NCBI GenBank assembly: GCA_944474755.1 | Contig: OX104120.1 | Location: 42,016,067-42,080,066, forward strand | DNA length: 64,000 bases | Source: Limnoperna fortunei | Lineage: Eukaryota; Mollusca; Bivalvia; Mytilida; Modiolidae | Direction of reading: 5' to 3' | Shown: positions 36,464-47,884 of the stretch, piece after piece | Numbering within the stretch: position 1 is the stretch's first letter | Layout of the letters: each line of letters opens with the position of its first letter | Position numbers and translations under genes: made by a program | Notes under the pieces: generated by a model | Database searches by the model: none | Told to the model about the DNA's origin: nothing | The model's input: only the letters and a program-made list of their open reading frames with translations

Positions 36464-37912
36464 GTGATGCGTTTTATTTACGTTGTGGGGTTATATAACC
36501 ATGCATATGTATTTTTATACATATTAACGTTATGTGTATTTATTTTACGTTATGTGATTTTATCTTTACGTTATGTGGTTTTGTCGTAACGTGTTCTTGC
36601 GATTCATCAGTGTGAGGAGAGTTCAAGTCACTAAATATTAAGCCGGCTAACATATTTGTTAACAATCCATCTATGATTATGAGACATAAACTTAAATTCG
36701 AGTCTAAAACTTTTACCTCTGGTAATTCGGTTAAATGTTAATTATTTTTCTTGAACTACCATACAAACAACCGCTTGTCGCACAATCGTCCGAGATATGT
36801 CGATTTTCCCCACTCTCTTCTCCTGAACAACAAAACGCAAAGATTGAACTACATAACGTAAATATAACACCACAAACGTAAAGATGAAACCATATGAAAT
36901 ATCGTAAAAGACTTTGATTTGACAATATACATTTAATGGCTGACTCAAGATATACAAAGAATGCCGTAGCAACGTAACGTCATAATAGAAAGGAATGAAG
37001 TACAAAAGTGTGTTACGTACATTCGCGGAATAGCTCGGATATTACACCATATAAAGTCAAGGAAAAACCAAATAATTTAATTTCACACGATTCCACATAA
37101 CATAAAGATAAAACTCATAACGCAAATATAACACCATATGATGTCAAAATTAAAACCATATAATATACATTCTAATATGACGTCCTGCTTAAGCTATGCA
37201 AACAAAGCCGTGTCAAAATTCCCATAAATTTAGTTCGCACATGCGTCAGCGGAGTGTTTTGTGTAAATGTAAAAACTGACTTAAAAAATTCAGTTTGTTA
37301 TCGTTTATCGATAATTATCGTTATTGTTAATAATGCAGTTTTTTTTTCAGTGTGAAATCTGAGATTTGTATAATTTAACATGCATTATTTTTTAACAACT
37401 CTATTAAATCATTCATACGCTTTGAGAACATATCATAGAACCGTGACGTCACAATAAGAATTTCAACGTCATAGAACGCTCAACTGAAAATTTCAAACTG
37501 GAACAATGCAATTTCATTTAGATTTCTCAATATTTTTGTTTAAAAGGTACGTTTATTCAATAAAATGACGAGCATATATGTTTATGTCAATTTTATTTGC
37601 TCTAACATCTTGTTTTTATATATATCTTATTAGTTAAAAAAAATAATATTACCACTGAAAGCGTCCTCTTATAGCCACTTCGAAATTTTAAAACATTTGT
37701 TAGACATATTAGAATCGAATAGACGTGGTCAGACCTTATATTGTCTTCATTTTATACCTCGCTATCGCTCGGTATATAAGGTCTGACCATGTTCTAATTC
37801 GCATAAAGCTCGCTCGCAATAATCTGTTTCTTAATTTAACACCACATTACGAAAAAATGAAATGATATAAGATACATATAACACCACATTACGTAAATAA
37901 AACGCATCTCAC
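36464..37912. mobile_element. Non-autonomous TIR element, about 1.45 kb
   Basis: The ends are inverted repeats: left GTGATGCGTTTTATTTACGT, continuing to GTTATAT; right, on the minus strand, GTGAGATGCGTTTTATTTACG, continuing GTGGTGTTATAT. Internal copies of TTTACGTTATGTGGT and its complement (about 36500-36600, 36850-36890, 37098-37140) resemble sub-terminal transposase-binding repeats. No transposase is present. It ends about 400 bases upstream of the B-box pseudogene. Confidence 0.65.
37714..37802. repeat. Perfect-stem hairpin inside the TIR element
   Basis: GTGGTCAGACCTTATAT pairs with TATATAAGGTCTGACCAT, and the outer CGAATAGA pairs with TTCTAATTCG, around a loop of about 27 bases. Confidence 0.8.
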
Positions 37913-38372
37913 CAAACAGGTTTTGCTTTCAATACTTAATAATATCTAAATATAGAATATCATATGTTGATATTTGGGGTGTAATATGGAAACGCACAAA
38001 ATATATTATATTAAAAATATTCATATTTCCTACGCTTACATGGTAAGTGTGTACGTATGTTTTTTTACTTGAATAATAGATTTATAATGTATAATAAATA
38101 TTAAATATATAATGCTCGTCGTCTCCCACCGAAACGTTGTCAGCTAGCTTGGTTGTTAGTACACACGGGTCAATCAGCATGCACGTTCATAAAATGTGTA
38201 AGAGGTGGTTATAAGGGTGTAGGTGCGATTATAAGATTTATCCCTGATGATATACTATAGTCACTGCAAGCTTGACTTAAAGCGTGGTGATACGGATTAA
38301 AAACCTTAGAAATTATCACATATGCAAAATCTTAGTGTAAAGTACAGAATATATGATAATTTCATTTGCAGG

Positions 38373-39057
38373 ATGGACACTTCCTTTTGTGAACCGTGTA
38401 ATGCGAGGTATAAACAGACAACGGTCGTAAAATGGTGTACTGAATGTGAGGAAAAGTTGTGTTCGGAATGTACAGAAAACCACCAAGTTCATAAAATATC
38501 ACGTCATCACCATTTAGTAGATATTGATAAAATACCACAAAAGTTAGATATTACGTCATTTTGTCAGAAACACGGGTGCTTACAGTTCGAATATTTCTGC
38601 ATTGATCATGACATTCTTTGTTGTAAGGAATGTTTAGCAGAGTCTCACCAAATTTGCGAAAAAGTCATGTCTATCGAGTTAGCTTCTGTCAACTTTAAAG
38701 GTTCACAAGCCTACATTGACACCATTCAGCATATCAGGCACATTATAGAAAGTCTGAAAGCTTTAGGCGATAACCGTAAAGAGAATAGACGGATTGCATG
38801 GATATCCAGATGTTTTTTCTTATAAGTTACCTAGCGCCAGGAAGGTGGCATTGGATAAATGTGGAAACATATACGTAGTTGGGTGTGATTCAAACACCAT
38901 TTATAAACGTACACCTGATGGAAAAGTTGTTGAACTTGTACTGTCGACAAAAGATGGATTGAACGGACCATACGCAATTTGTTACAACAAAGACTACACA
39001 AAACTTTATCTCTCCAACAAGTACGGAAGTACGGTTTCCGTATTTAAAGCTAATTAA
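38373..39057 (+). pseudogene. B-box / NHL-repeat (TRIM2/3/56-like) gene, fused by internal deletion
   Basis: The ATG at 38373 follows a good acceptor (TTCATTTGCAG). The first frame (to 38825) encodes two B-boxes: CEPC...CTEC..KLCSEC..NHQ..H and CQKHGC..FEYFC.DHDILCCKEC..ESH. It then shows the start of a coiled coil (ESLKALGDNRKENR) before running out of frame to a stop. From about 38794 a second frame encodes the last NHL-type blade (LPSARKVALDKCGNIYVVG, then YAICYNKDYTKLYLSN) with a natural stop at 39057. Intact relatives have several hundred residues between these parts, so a deletion with a junction near 38788-38796 joined them in different frames. Such proteins are E3 ligase-like or innate-immune scaffolds; this copy lacks a RING and is probably dead. 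Confidence 0.8.
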
Positions 39058-39124
39058 AGTATAAAATAAACAGCTGGTGAATGCAACGATTAGATTTAAT
39101 ACAAACTCCTGATTATTTGGCTTT

Positions 39125-40290
39125 GCACATTATCTGCAAATGGTGTGACTGGAAATAAAATTTCGTTAAACAAATACCGATATTTTTAATATGGTGCATA
39201 CTATCTAAAACATATTTTACAAAGAAAATCTTCAATGTTTTAGTATTAATCTGAGTGGTATATAATGATAAAAAATAATATTATTTACTATATTCTTGTG
39301 CCTGGAAAAAAGTCGGTCGCCGAAAAAATGTCCAAGTCGGAGTGCCAGAAAAAAATTTTAATCTTCAATTTTTACACTTTCTCGTAACTTCTGTCAAATA
39401 AATAACATACCAAAATCTATGTTTAGAGCACAACAATTTTAACTAGACAAAATCGATCTAGCGATCACTGATATCCCCGCTTTTGTAAAAATTTCTAACG
39501 TTTTTCGTGGACTGCGACCTTGAAATTTGACGGATTTCCCCCAAAATCGATAGGTCTCTTACCAACCTGATATATAACAATATCTCACAGTTTCATTGCA
39601 ATCCAATTCAAACTGTTTGAGTTATTGTCCGGAAACATCCCTTTTGTAAAATTTGTAACGTTTTTTGTGCACTGCGACCTTGAAATTTGAAGGATTTCCC
39701 CAAAACTCGATATGCTGCTTACCTACCTAATATATAATAATATCCCAAAATTTCATTTAAATTGGATGCAAACTTTTTGAATTATCATCCGGAAACCAAA
39801 TGTGAACGGACTAACGGACGGAAGGACGGACGGACATAAGGCCCAATATATATTCCCCGACTCTGTCGAGCGGGGGTATAAATATATAGTTGTTTGTGAA
39901 TTTAGACCATGCCTTCAATGAAATATCGTGACTGGAAAAATCGTCGACACATAATTTTTGTACCGAAAATGGCGGCAATAACTTTGTAATTTTATAATTT
40001 AGATGCAATAATACCATATAATAATTAACACCTGTCAAAAAATGGTTTCACTAATGGTTAAGTTAGAGCATAGGGTATTTAAAAATACAAAGGATTACGT
40101 AATTGTGTAATTCCATATGAAAAATATCGTGGCTGGAAATATCGGTGATCACAATTTTTGTACCAAAAATGGCGGCTAATATTTTGTAGCTTTTAATTTT
40201 AAATGCAATAAAAACGTCTCATTTTATACTTATCTCAAAAATTTGTTAAACAATGTAGTATAAGAGTATAAGATTTTTGAAAATACCATG
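39125..40290 (+). repeat. Left terminal inverted repeat (interrupted)
   Basis: Pairs with 41450-42145; interrupted at about 39447-39885 by a nested repeat that has no counterpart in the right arm. Confidence 0.85.
39447..39885 (+). mobile_element. Nested insertion with two 165-bp tandem units and a GGAC-rich end
   Basis: Two units share TTTTGTAAAA.TT.TAACGTTTTT.GTG, ACTGCGACCTTGAAATTTGA, GGATTTCCCC and a CCGGAAAC end. They are followed by ACGGACGGAAGGACGGACGG and the end motif TTCCCCGACTCTGTCGAGCG. The right arm of the host element reads straight through this point, which defines the insert's limits to within a few bases. Confidence 0.8.
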
Positions 40291-40311
40291 TTTTGATAAT
40301 TTATTGTTTTT

Positions 40312-40790
40312 GTGATAATTCAACCAGTACAAATTAATTTGACATGGCAAAGGTTTGTGCAATCAATCGCAAATTTTCATTTGTTTGTTCATCATTGGGT
40401 AACATCCATTCAAAGTGACAAGAACAATATTTATATTTTAGACAGTCTTTCTTTAAAATTGAGCACATTTTTGGAAATGCAGTTGGTGCAAATTATGGCA
40501 ATAAAAAGAACAAAACTAAATATTAAATTTCCAGATGTTCAATAGCAGGAAATAGTGTAGATTGTGGTTTGTTTGCGATCGCAAATATGGTTGAATTCTG
40601 TTTTAATAATTATTAGGGTCACCTAAACCAAAATTTCAACACTCAATACATGAGGGATCATTTATTGTTTTCTTTGGAAAATAATCAGTTTTATGAAATG
40701 TGACTGTGAAAATCCCGATCACAATATAGAAGATATGTTAGGATGTGATTGAAAAGATTGTAAAAAACATGTAATATTTGGAAACACGTA
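40312..40790 (+). pseudogene. Ulp1/adenain-like (C48-type) cysteine protease relic
   Basis: The first frame has HHWVTSIQSDKNNIYILDSL, giving the His-Trp and the Asp of a Ulp1-type active site, then KFPDVQ before a stop. After a frameshift it has VDCGLFAIANMVEFCF, the catalytic Cys block (DCG.FA), then MRDHLLFSLENNQFYE and cysteine pairs (CDCENPDHNI). Order and spacing (His, Asp, Gln, Cys) match SUMO-protease-like domains common in transposons. Frameshift and stops mean it is inactive. It is the only coding remnant inside the long-TIR element. Confidence 0.65.
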
Positions 40791-41019
40791 TCATGTGCAA
40801 ATTTAATTCACAATATTTCCGATCGGTATTGTTGTAAACACAGCCACGGTGCCCCCTTATCGGGGCAGACGTAATTGGGGAAATAGGTAATGAAACAATA
40901 AACAATTATACATCAAAGTTGACATACATCGGTGATACGCGGATAATGTAGTTACAATGTCATTTCATGTTATAATTAAAAAAATATAAGTAAATATAAA
41001 ATTTAAAATCGGTAAAAAG

Positions 41020-41265
41020 AGGAACACGCATTTAAACGGCAATAATAAAAATTATTAAACCGAAGTAGGGTTTATCAAGAGCATCGTCTCGGTAACCTAA
41101 TGAGTAACACGCATTATAACGGCAAATATAATAATAAAACATTAATATAAAAAATTAAACAGAAGTAGGGTATGCCAATAGCATCGTCTCGGGAGGGTGC
41201 CTTCATCGGAATACAAATTAAAGTCAAAGTCTTGGTAGAGTAAGCCAAGAGCTTCGTCTCGGGTG
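41020..41265 (+). repeat. Minisatellite with three units inside the transposon
   Basis: GAAGTAGGGT..., CAAGAGCATCGTCTCGG recurs at about 41062-41093, 41163-41193 and 41232-41262, with AACACGCATT.AAACGGCAA before the first two. Confidence 0.75.
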
Positions 41266-41449
41266 GCTACTGAGGGACAGGAAACTCCAAAAGACCCAAT
41301 TACTATAACTTATGTAAATTTTACGCTCAACAAACTCCTCAAACTTATTGTTTACAGAAATAAACAAATAGATGTTACATTATGACATTGAACAATACAA
41401 TATATATCCCTAATTTTCATTAAAAAATTGTTAGAAGTAGATTTTATAT

Positions 41450-42145
41450 ATACAATCATCAAAAATCTTCGGTGTTTATGTAAACTTTATGCTTTAATTT
41501 CGACATTGTTGAAACTATTTTTTGACAGAAGTATATAAAGAGATGTTTTTATTGCATTTAAAAGTAAATGGCTGCCATTTTTGGTATAAAAATCACCGAT
41601 TTTTCCAGTCATAATATTTTGTATATGCAATTACAAAAATACGTAATCCTTTGTATTTCTAAAAACCTTATGCTTTAACTTAAACATTGGTGAAATCATT
41701 TTTTTGACCGAAGTTAATTATTAGATGGTATTAGTGCATCTAAAATATAAAACTACAAAGTTATCGCCGCCATTCCAGTCACAATATTTTATTGAAGGCA
41801 AGGATTAAATTTACAAACAACGTAATATTTAAAATTGTTGTGATCTAACTTAGACTTTATTATGCTATTTATTCAACAAAAGTTAGAAAAAAGTGTAATA
41901 AATGAAGAATAATTTTTTTTTCTGGTTCTCCGACTTTGACATTTTTTCGACGACGGACTGTTTTCTAGGCACGAGTTAATATAGTAAATACATTTTATTT
42001 TTTATCGTTGTACAACTCAAATTATAGCTAAAACATTGAAGATTATCTCTGTATAATTTTTTTAGATAGTATGTACCATATTAAAAATATCGGTATGTGT
42101 TTAACGAAATTTTATTTACAGTCACACCCTTTCCAGATAATGTAC
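41450..42145 (-). repeat. Right terminal inverted repeat
   Basis: Uninterrupted partner of the left arm at 39125-40290. Confidence 0.85.
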
Positions 42146-42806
42146 CTTGTCTAATTATTTGTACTATTTTAGCTTTTTTTTAATCTCTCTGAAATAAACA
42201 TTATTGTTTAGAATTGGTGTTAGAGACTGGTGTTTAATGAATTTCAGTGACTGTATTAAATTTGCACATTGCTGATGTTAGACCCATTTGAGATATTATC
42301 TTTCTCAACAAATAACCACTATTATTTTACAGTATAGCTTTTTCGGATTGTTGTTGAACTGAATGTGGGATATTATTAATACGGCGTGCAAAAAAATCAG
42401 TCTTATTCATCACACTATTCTTTCTTAAACCTGACATATTTGTCTGGAATCAGGCAGGGTAGTTTTTTCCGTTTTACCTGATAGTAGTGCGTCATTAGTA
42501 GTTTAGCCATGATTTAAAAATTTAACAAGTTATCAACTTTTATTTATTACAAACAATGCCTTTAATTCTACATGTACGTCAGATATTATAAAAAATAATA
42601 TTATTTTGCTTCTTTGCTAATCGTGCAGGACGAAAGAGTGAGTGCATGCTTTTTCCGCTTCAGAGCTGGGATAATATTTTTAGAATGTTGATAGGTACCA
42701 TTAAGGTCATATTCAAAGACGTCAAACTGATATTGTTTGTTCCTCCAAAGCATTTGGCGGGTAGAGATAGGAAAATAATGTTTCCGGATGGGTTTACATA
42801 ACTCAC

Positions 42807-42864
42807 CGCAGATGGCTGCTCCAATGTACAAAATTATTATGTTGATCTGGTACTTGGTAGACAT
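42807..42864 (-). CDS. Candidate signal-peptide first exon of an unidentified gene
   Basis: ATG followed by STKYQINIIILYIGAAIC is a convincing signal peptide and ends at a strong donor (TGCG|GTGAGT) leaving one base. The open frame extends on both sides but the splice site and composition favour a 58-nt first exon. One leftover base would fit the phase-1 EGF exons of the receptor family. I found no convincing second exon downstream, so the gene is unidentified and may be dead. Confidence 0.4.
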
Positions 42865-43439
42865 ATGTAAGAGCGTAAAACTACAATTACGTGTTTTTAT
42901 TAACATAAAATAAATGTTGTAAAGATGTAATGATATATTGCCGAGTAACGTGTTTATAAACTGTTTAAACTGCAATACATGAAAACTGGTCCAATTGATT
43001 AAATAAATTATCATCAAAGATACGAAGATTACAGAATTTACTATATCATGCTATTTTTATTTTGTTTATTACCACAATTTTGTCTCCTTAACGTATCGCT
43101 GAAAGAATAGTTTAAACAATATTTTATTCAGACAAGATGCTACAACAGTAACATACATATATCAGGCATTAATACAACAAGTGGACAACAAAAGATGAAT
43201 TTTGACGTCTGGGCTAGATGCCTTGTTAATATTTAACAATTTTCAAACGTCTTGAACGTCATATGTTTGAAGGGAAATGTGGTGTAGACAACGATCGGGG
43301 GTAGACCATCATCAGGTAGGGACTTCATTATTTATATTGGACTGCGAGGGAAAATAAGCATAAAGGCTTTTTAATGCCGCCATACACAATATTTTAAGAA
43401 TAATTTAATGCTGGAATACTTTTAAACCCTACTAAATGT

Positions 43440-44040
43440 GACGCGGTTTACCACCAGTCTCTACGCTGGTCACGCTGTGTTTTTTAGCTTATCGATAAGA
43501 GTATTGAAGAATTTTTCACTTTTGTCACGAACAATATTTAGCGTTTTATTTCGGACTTTTCTGAAATGAAAATGATGAGGGAGGATAGATTTTTGCACGT
43601 ACGTTTAGCAGATTACCTTTCCTAATACACCTTCTAATATTATTATTCATCCAAAAAGGTTCTGACTTCCATATTGTAATTTATTTGTTATTCATTCGCT
43701 GTCTGTAAGATAATAGTAGTAAATTTTCCACTACAGTAACTAATTTATCGTCGTAATTTATATCGCCATCTCAATTTACTTCCTACTTTTTTCGGTATTT
43801 AACGTCATCGCATTTATTGTACAGCCATATTCTCTTGAAACACGTACGAGGAGGATTTTCACTCCTCAGTAAACCGAAAGTCGAACAGTGATATCCAATA
43901 TTTGTGTTCTCGAACGGCTTGACCGCATGTACAAGATCGACATCAGAATGATTGTTGTATTTGTCACTTCTAATTATCAGAGAAATTAGTCACATCATCA
44001 ATAAATTTAATCATATCATACTTAGATAAGATACTTCCGA
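43440..44040 (-). mobile_element. LINE relic: endonuclease-reverse transcriptase linker
   Basis: Read in broken frames on the minus strand: KFIDDV.NFSDN, LFDFR.T.E, NPPRTCF.RIWLYNKCDDVKY, TILQTANE, then NNNIRR.IRK.NLLNVRAK and EKFFNTLIDKLKN. This matches the KIWLY and NSCIPN linker region of CR1/Jockey-like ORF2 proteins, as seen at 46464-46838. It is older and more broken than the adjacent LINE. Confidence 0.6.
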
Positions 44041-44399
44041 TTTTTGTATTCATTCGTTTATTTTAATTTAAACATATTTTATTGATAGTATCAAACATGT
44101 GTACGAATAATTAGAACAAAATATAACAATGGCATTCGGAAACAAGCAATTAGCTTATATTAATCCGTCTCCGTTATAATACAAACAATTTAAACATTAA
44201 ACATCCATAATGCATGCTTATTAAATAACATCCATTAAGCATCAAAATATATGTGAAGAATACTAATCAACTAAGTTCGTAAAGTAGATAGTATTAAATA
44301 TGGCAATAAGATCGAAAAAGATACAAGGTATTGAAGGAAAATGAAATAATTGTTAAAATGCAGTTTATCAGAAGCGTTTACTTTTAAAAATATTATTTT

Positions 44400-47300
44400 G
44401 AACAAGTTTAAATACATGAGTATTTTCATCTAAAGATAAAGTATCTGACCCATACAATAATAAGTTAATATCGATAGAGGATTAAGTGTATGTAAGGTTA
44501 AAGTGCGTAGCTGATCGTACTTTTGACATTTAAAAAGGAAATGGTAAGTTGATTCGACATGCCCACATGAATAGTTTGGAGAGTTAACAAGGTTTCGCAG
44601 GAACAAGTGCTCGTTTAATGAGCTGCTGTTCATGCGAAGCCTTGCATGTAGAACTTGTCCCTGTATAATAATATTTTGGAAATGGCTTTTCTGTGTCTCT
44701 AGTCTTCGCCTAAAGATACTCAACGAACCAGACGTTCGTATCTCCAGAGGCGAACTGTTCCACAGACGGATAGTATAAGGTAGACAGTAATCGGAGTATA
44801 GGTTTGTGCGTGTGCAAACGTTAGCAATGTTGTTAACTGAGTTAGGTACAAGGTCCCATAAGTAGCATGGGGATTCGTTGTTGATAATCTTATATAACAA
44901 AATAAGGCGATGTTTGTCCCTTCTGGCCGAAAGTGTCTCCCACCCCGTATCTTGATATAGTTTTTCTAATGATGTTAATCTTGTCTCTCCCGTTATAATC
45001 CGCATAGCTTCCACTTGAACGCTCTCTAACTCATTGATAAGATGTTAGGTTTGGTTATGCCATATGACGTCACCATACTCAAGAATAGGTCTTATATTTT
45101 CTCCAAGACATACATGTCAAGGACGAAATGCATCTTACGCAAAATATTTACTCTTGTATATGCCTTTTTAACAGTATATTCGATTGGGTCATGCCAAAAA
45201 CGATTGCTAGAAAAATAAATGCCTAGGTGTTTGTGAGAAGCAACCTCTTGAATATTATGGCCGTCCATAGAGATAGGCGGATGTATTGGCTTTACAATTT
45301 CACGGGATAAAGTTATTGTTTCGGTTTTAGTTGGGTTAAATTTTACTAACCGCTGTTTTGACCAGTTGTGAATCATTTCTAGATCTCTATTTAGTATGTC
45401 AGCAGCAGTTATGGAATTGTCTACAGTTATATAAATGCTAGTGTCGTCTGCAAACAGTTTGACACATGCTTTTAAATAATCTACTATATCATTAATGAAT
45501 AACAAAAATAGCAAGGATCCCAGTATAGAACCCTGTGGAACGCCTGCTTTAATAGATTTCTAACTAGAACTTCCACCACTGAAAACCACCCTTTGCTCCC
45601 TCCCTGAAAGAAAATTTTTGAACCAGTTTAACAGATTCCAACTAATACCGTAGTTTTGCAGTTTGAATAAGAGGCCTCTGTGCCATACGCGGTCAAATGC
45701 CTTGCTTATGTCACAAAAAGACAACCCTTATTTCTTTCCCGCTATCTAATGCTTTCCCAATATCATTGGACATGCACACTAGCTGATTTGTAGCAGAATC
45801 GCCTCTGGTAAACCACGACTGACTACTAGGAGTAATTATCTCATTTTGTAATAAGAAATTATATACATGTTTATTATACACATCTCTCTATAAATTTTGA
45901 AATAACCCTAAGTAGTAAAATAGGTCTATAGTTTTTGACTTCGCTCGTTAAACCATTTGTGAAAACTGGTGTTACGTTCGCCCTCTTCCATTCAGTTGGG
46001 AAGTAAGACGAAGATAAGGACATGTTAAAAAGTTTACATAAAGAGTATTTTAAAATAGACGATGCTTTCTTCAAAAGTCGAGAATTTATTGCGTCAGGCC
46101 CGTAGGCTTTGTTAATATTTGAAATGGAAAGAACATCTTCTACATCACGTTCATCTAAAACAATATTATATAATTTATGTTCTCGATTAGTTGTGATGTC
46201 AGGGAGTGTAGCATTAGTCTCATGTAATTGGGTCTGCAAAGCAAAGAAGTCATTAAGACAATTTGCTCTGTCGACATCGTCAAAAACTAATCTATCACCA
46301 ATGAGAAGTGTTGGTACGTCTAAACTTGCTGGTTTAATTCCTGATATCTTATTACAAATTGCCCACCAAGATTTTGATGAACATCTCTCGATGGACAATT
46401 GATTAATCAATTCTATGCAGTGTTTTTCACGAGCGAGTCTCACATGTGACATCACATTATTTCTTACTTTCTTAAATTTGTCCCAATCAGTCGGTCTACC
46501 AGAACGTTTTGCTTAAGTATGTAGACGGTTTTTCGACCTGATAAGTTTTTTATCTCGCTTGTGAGCCATACAGGAATATCTTTCCGAATAGTTACAAAAC
46601 GGTTCGGAATGCAAGAATCCGCTGCATGTGAAATACAACCGGTTACATCGCTCACAATTGTATCTATATCATTAGTGTTCAGGATATTTTCCCAATCGAC
46701 GTAAGCTAACGTTGTAAAGCCAAATTTTACGTTTAAATGACTTATTAGCGGGTTTAGGGGAATTAACAAAGCCAATGACAGGGCAATGATATCGAATTTG
46801 ATCAAGAAGTGGTGGACCAACAGTAACATATGGTACAAAAAACTGATTATCTCTAATTATAAGTTCAATCAATGAAGACGAATGTTCCGTAAAATGTGTG
46901 GGCTCTTCAATAAGTTGCTGCAAACTAAACCTAGTACATATACTTTTCATTTTTGGGGTTCTCTAAAACATGATTATCATTAAAATCACCCGTAATAATA
47001 ATGTGATCAAAATTTATAACATTTTTGGCAGAGTCCTCAACCTTTCTCCAAATATCAACAGGACCACCAAGAGGAATATAGTATGTCCGTATAAAAATTT
47101 TTTCTGGTGAATACTAACTTCAAGCCTAATGACCTCTAAGTCTGCTGGCTCTAGGTCTAGACGTCTAATAGCATGAATATTTTCTTTAACATAAACAATA
47201 ACTCCACCCCCATTTTTATCGATGCCCTATCCCTCCTGAATGGCCTGTTGTAATTTAAGAGAAATAACTCTTCATCAGTAACAGATGTGTTTAATCAAGT

Positions 47301-47804
47301 TTTAGAAAATGATAAAATATCAAAATCAGAATATTCTGCAGTTATCACATTCAACTTCGGTACAATACTTTGGATATTGAAATGTAAAAAAGATAAGGAC
47401 GTAGAAAATGTCTCGAATAAGCTATCTGAAATTTCAGAAATATCACCTTGTGAGCTTGTCCCACTACCATCATTTATAGGACCTGGATTAGTTTCTAATC
47501 CCGAAATGATAAGTAGCATTTGAATAATGAAAATTACAAAAGAAATATTTACAGTATTGAACATGTTCGCATAATCAATACAGAAACTATTTTTCGAAGT
47601 ACAATTTGTTTTTTTCTCGCTGTATACCAATACATTACAAAATAACAAAAGTAACAATCTCAATGCACGATTTTTATCTACACTAAAATATACTAAATAC
47701 ACAAGTAACACTTCATTTACATTCAATAAAACTTTCGGACCAAGTTTATGGGTCATCACAAAATTACCCACTCTCATACGGTATTGCTCTATACAAATAC
47801 CCAT
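44400..47804 (-). mobile_element. CR1/Jockey-like LINE, nearly full-length ORF2, inactivated
   Basis: On the minus strand, broken by frameshifts and stops, come: a hydrophobic leader with a 2A-like motif (47804-47478), APE endonuclease start SLSFLHFNIQS (about 47390), GDFNDNH (46986), KIWLYNV linker (46720), fingers SNINKAYGPDAINSRLLKK (46110) and VKNYRPI (45930), palm A VFCDISKAFDRVWHRG (45690), AGVPQGSILGS (45530), catalytic LFADDTSIY (45430), and a thumb/Cys-His end with CGHVESTYHFLFKC (44540). Known elements of this kind copy RNA at nicked DNA targets. At least five frame breaks make it inactive. The 3' boundary is approximate. Confidence 0.85.
47478..47504 (-). other. 2A-like ribosome-skipping motif before the LINE endonuclease
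   Basis: The codons read SGLETNPGP after a hydrophobic LLII run. The canonical motif is D(V/I)ExNPGP; here Asp is replaced by Gly, which may lower activity. Such motifs are known upstream of APE-type non-LTR ORF2 proteins. Confidence 0.6.
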
Positions 47805-47884
47805 GATTAATTAGGTCATACCAGAAAGGTTTGATAAGAAAAAATAAAGAGTGGGTGTTACGCACGTTTTTTTATACAATTCAT

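Larger units (their letters stand above)
39125..42145. mobile_element. DNA transposon with long terminal inverted repeats (about 0.7 kb each)
   Basis: The left arm (39125-40290, minus a nested insert) matches the reverse complement of 41450-42145 nearly throughout: ACATTATCTG..AA.GGTGTGACTG, ATACCGATATTTTTAATATG, AATCTTCAATGTTTTAG, GAAAAAATGTC.AAGTCGGAG, AATATTGTGACTGGAA, AATACAAAGGATTACGTA, ACCAAAAATGGC. The centre holds a Ulp1-like protease relic and a small minisatellite. I see no transposase, so this copy is non-autonomous or internally deleted, and I do not assign a superfamily. Confidence 0.85.

Noticed and set aside
42601..43017. 138-codon open frame on the minus strand
   Set aside because: Only the stretch 42864-42807 looks real (signal peptide plus donor). 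The rest has no domain and reads through a strong splice site.
46109..46402. 97-codon plus-strand frame
   Set aside because: It is the antisense shadow of the LINE reverse-transcriptase coding region.
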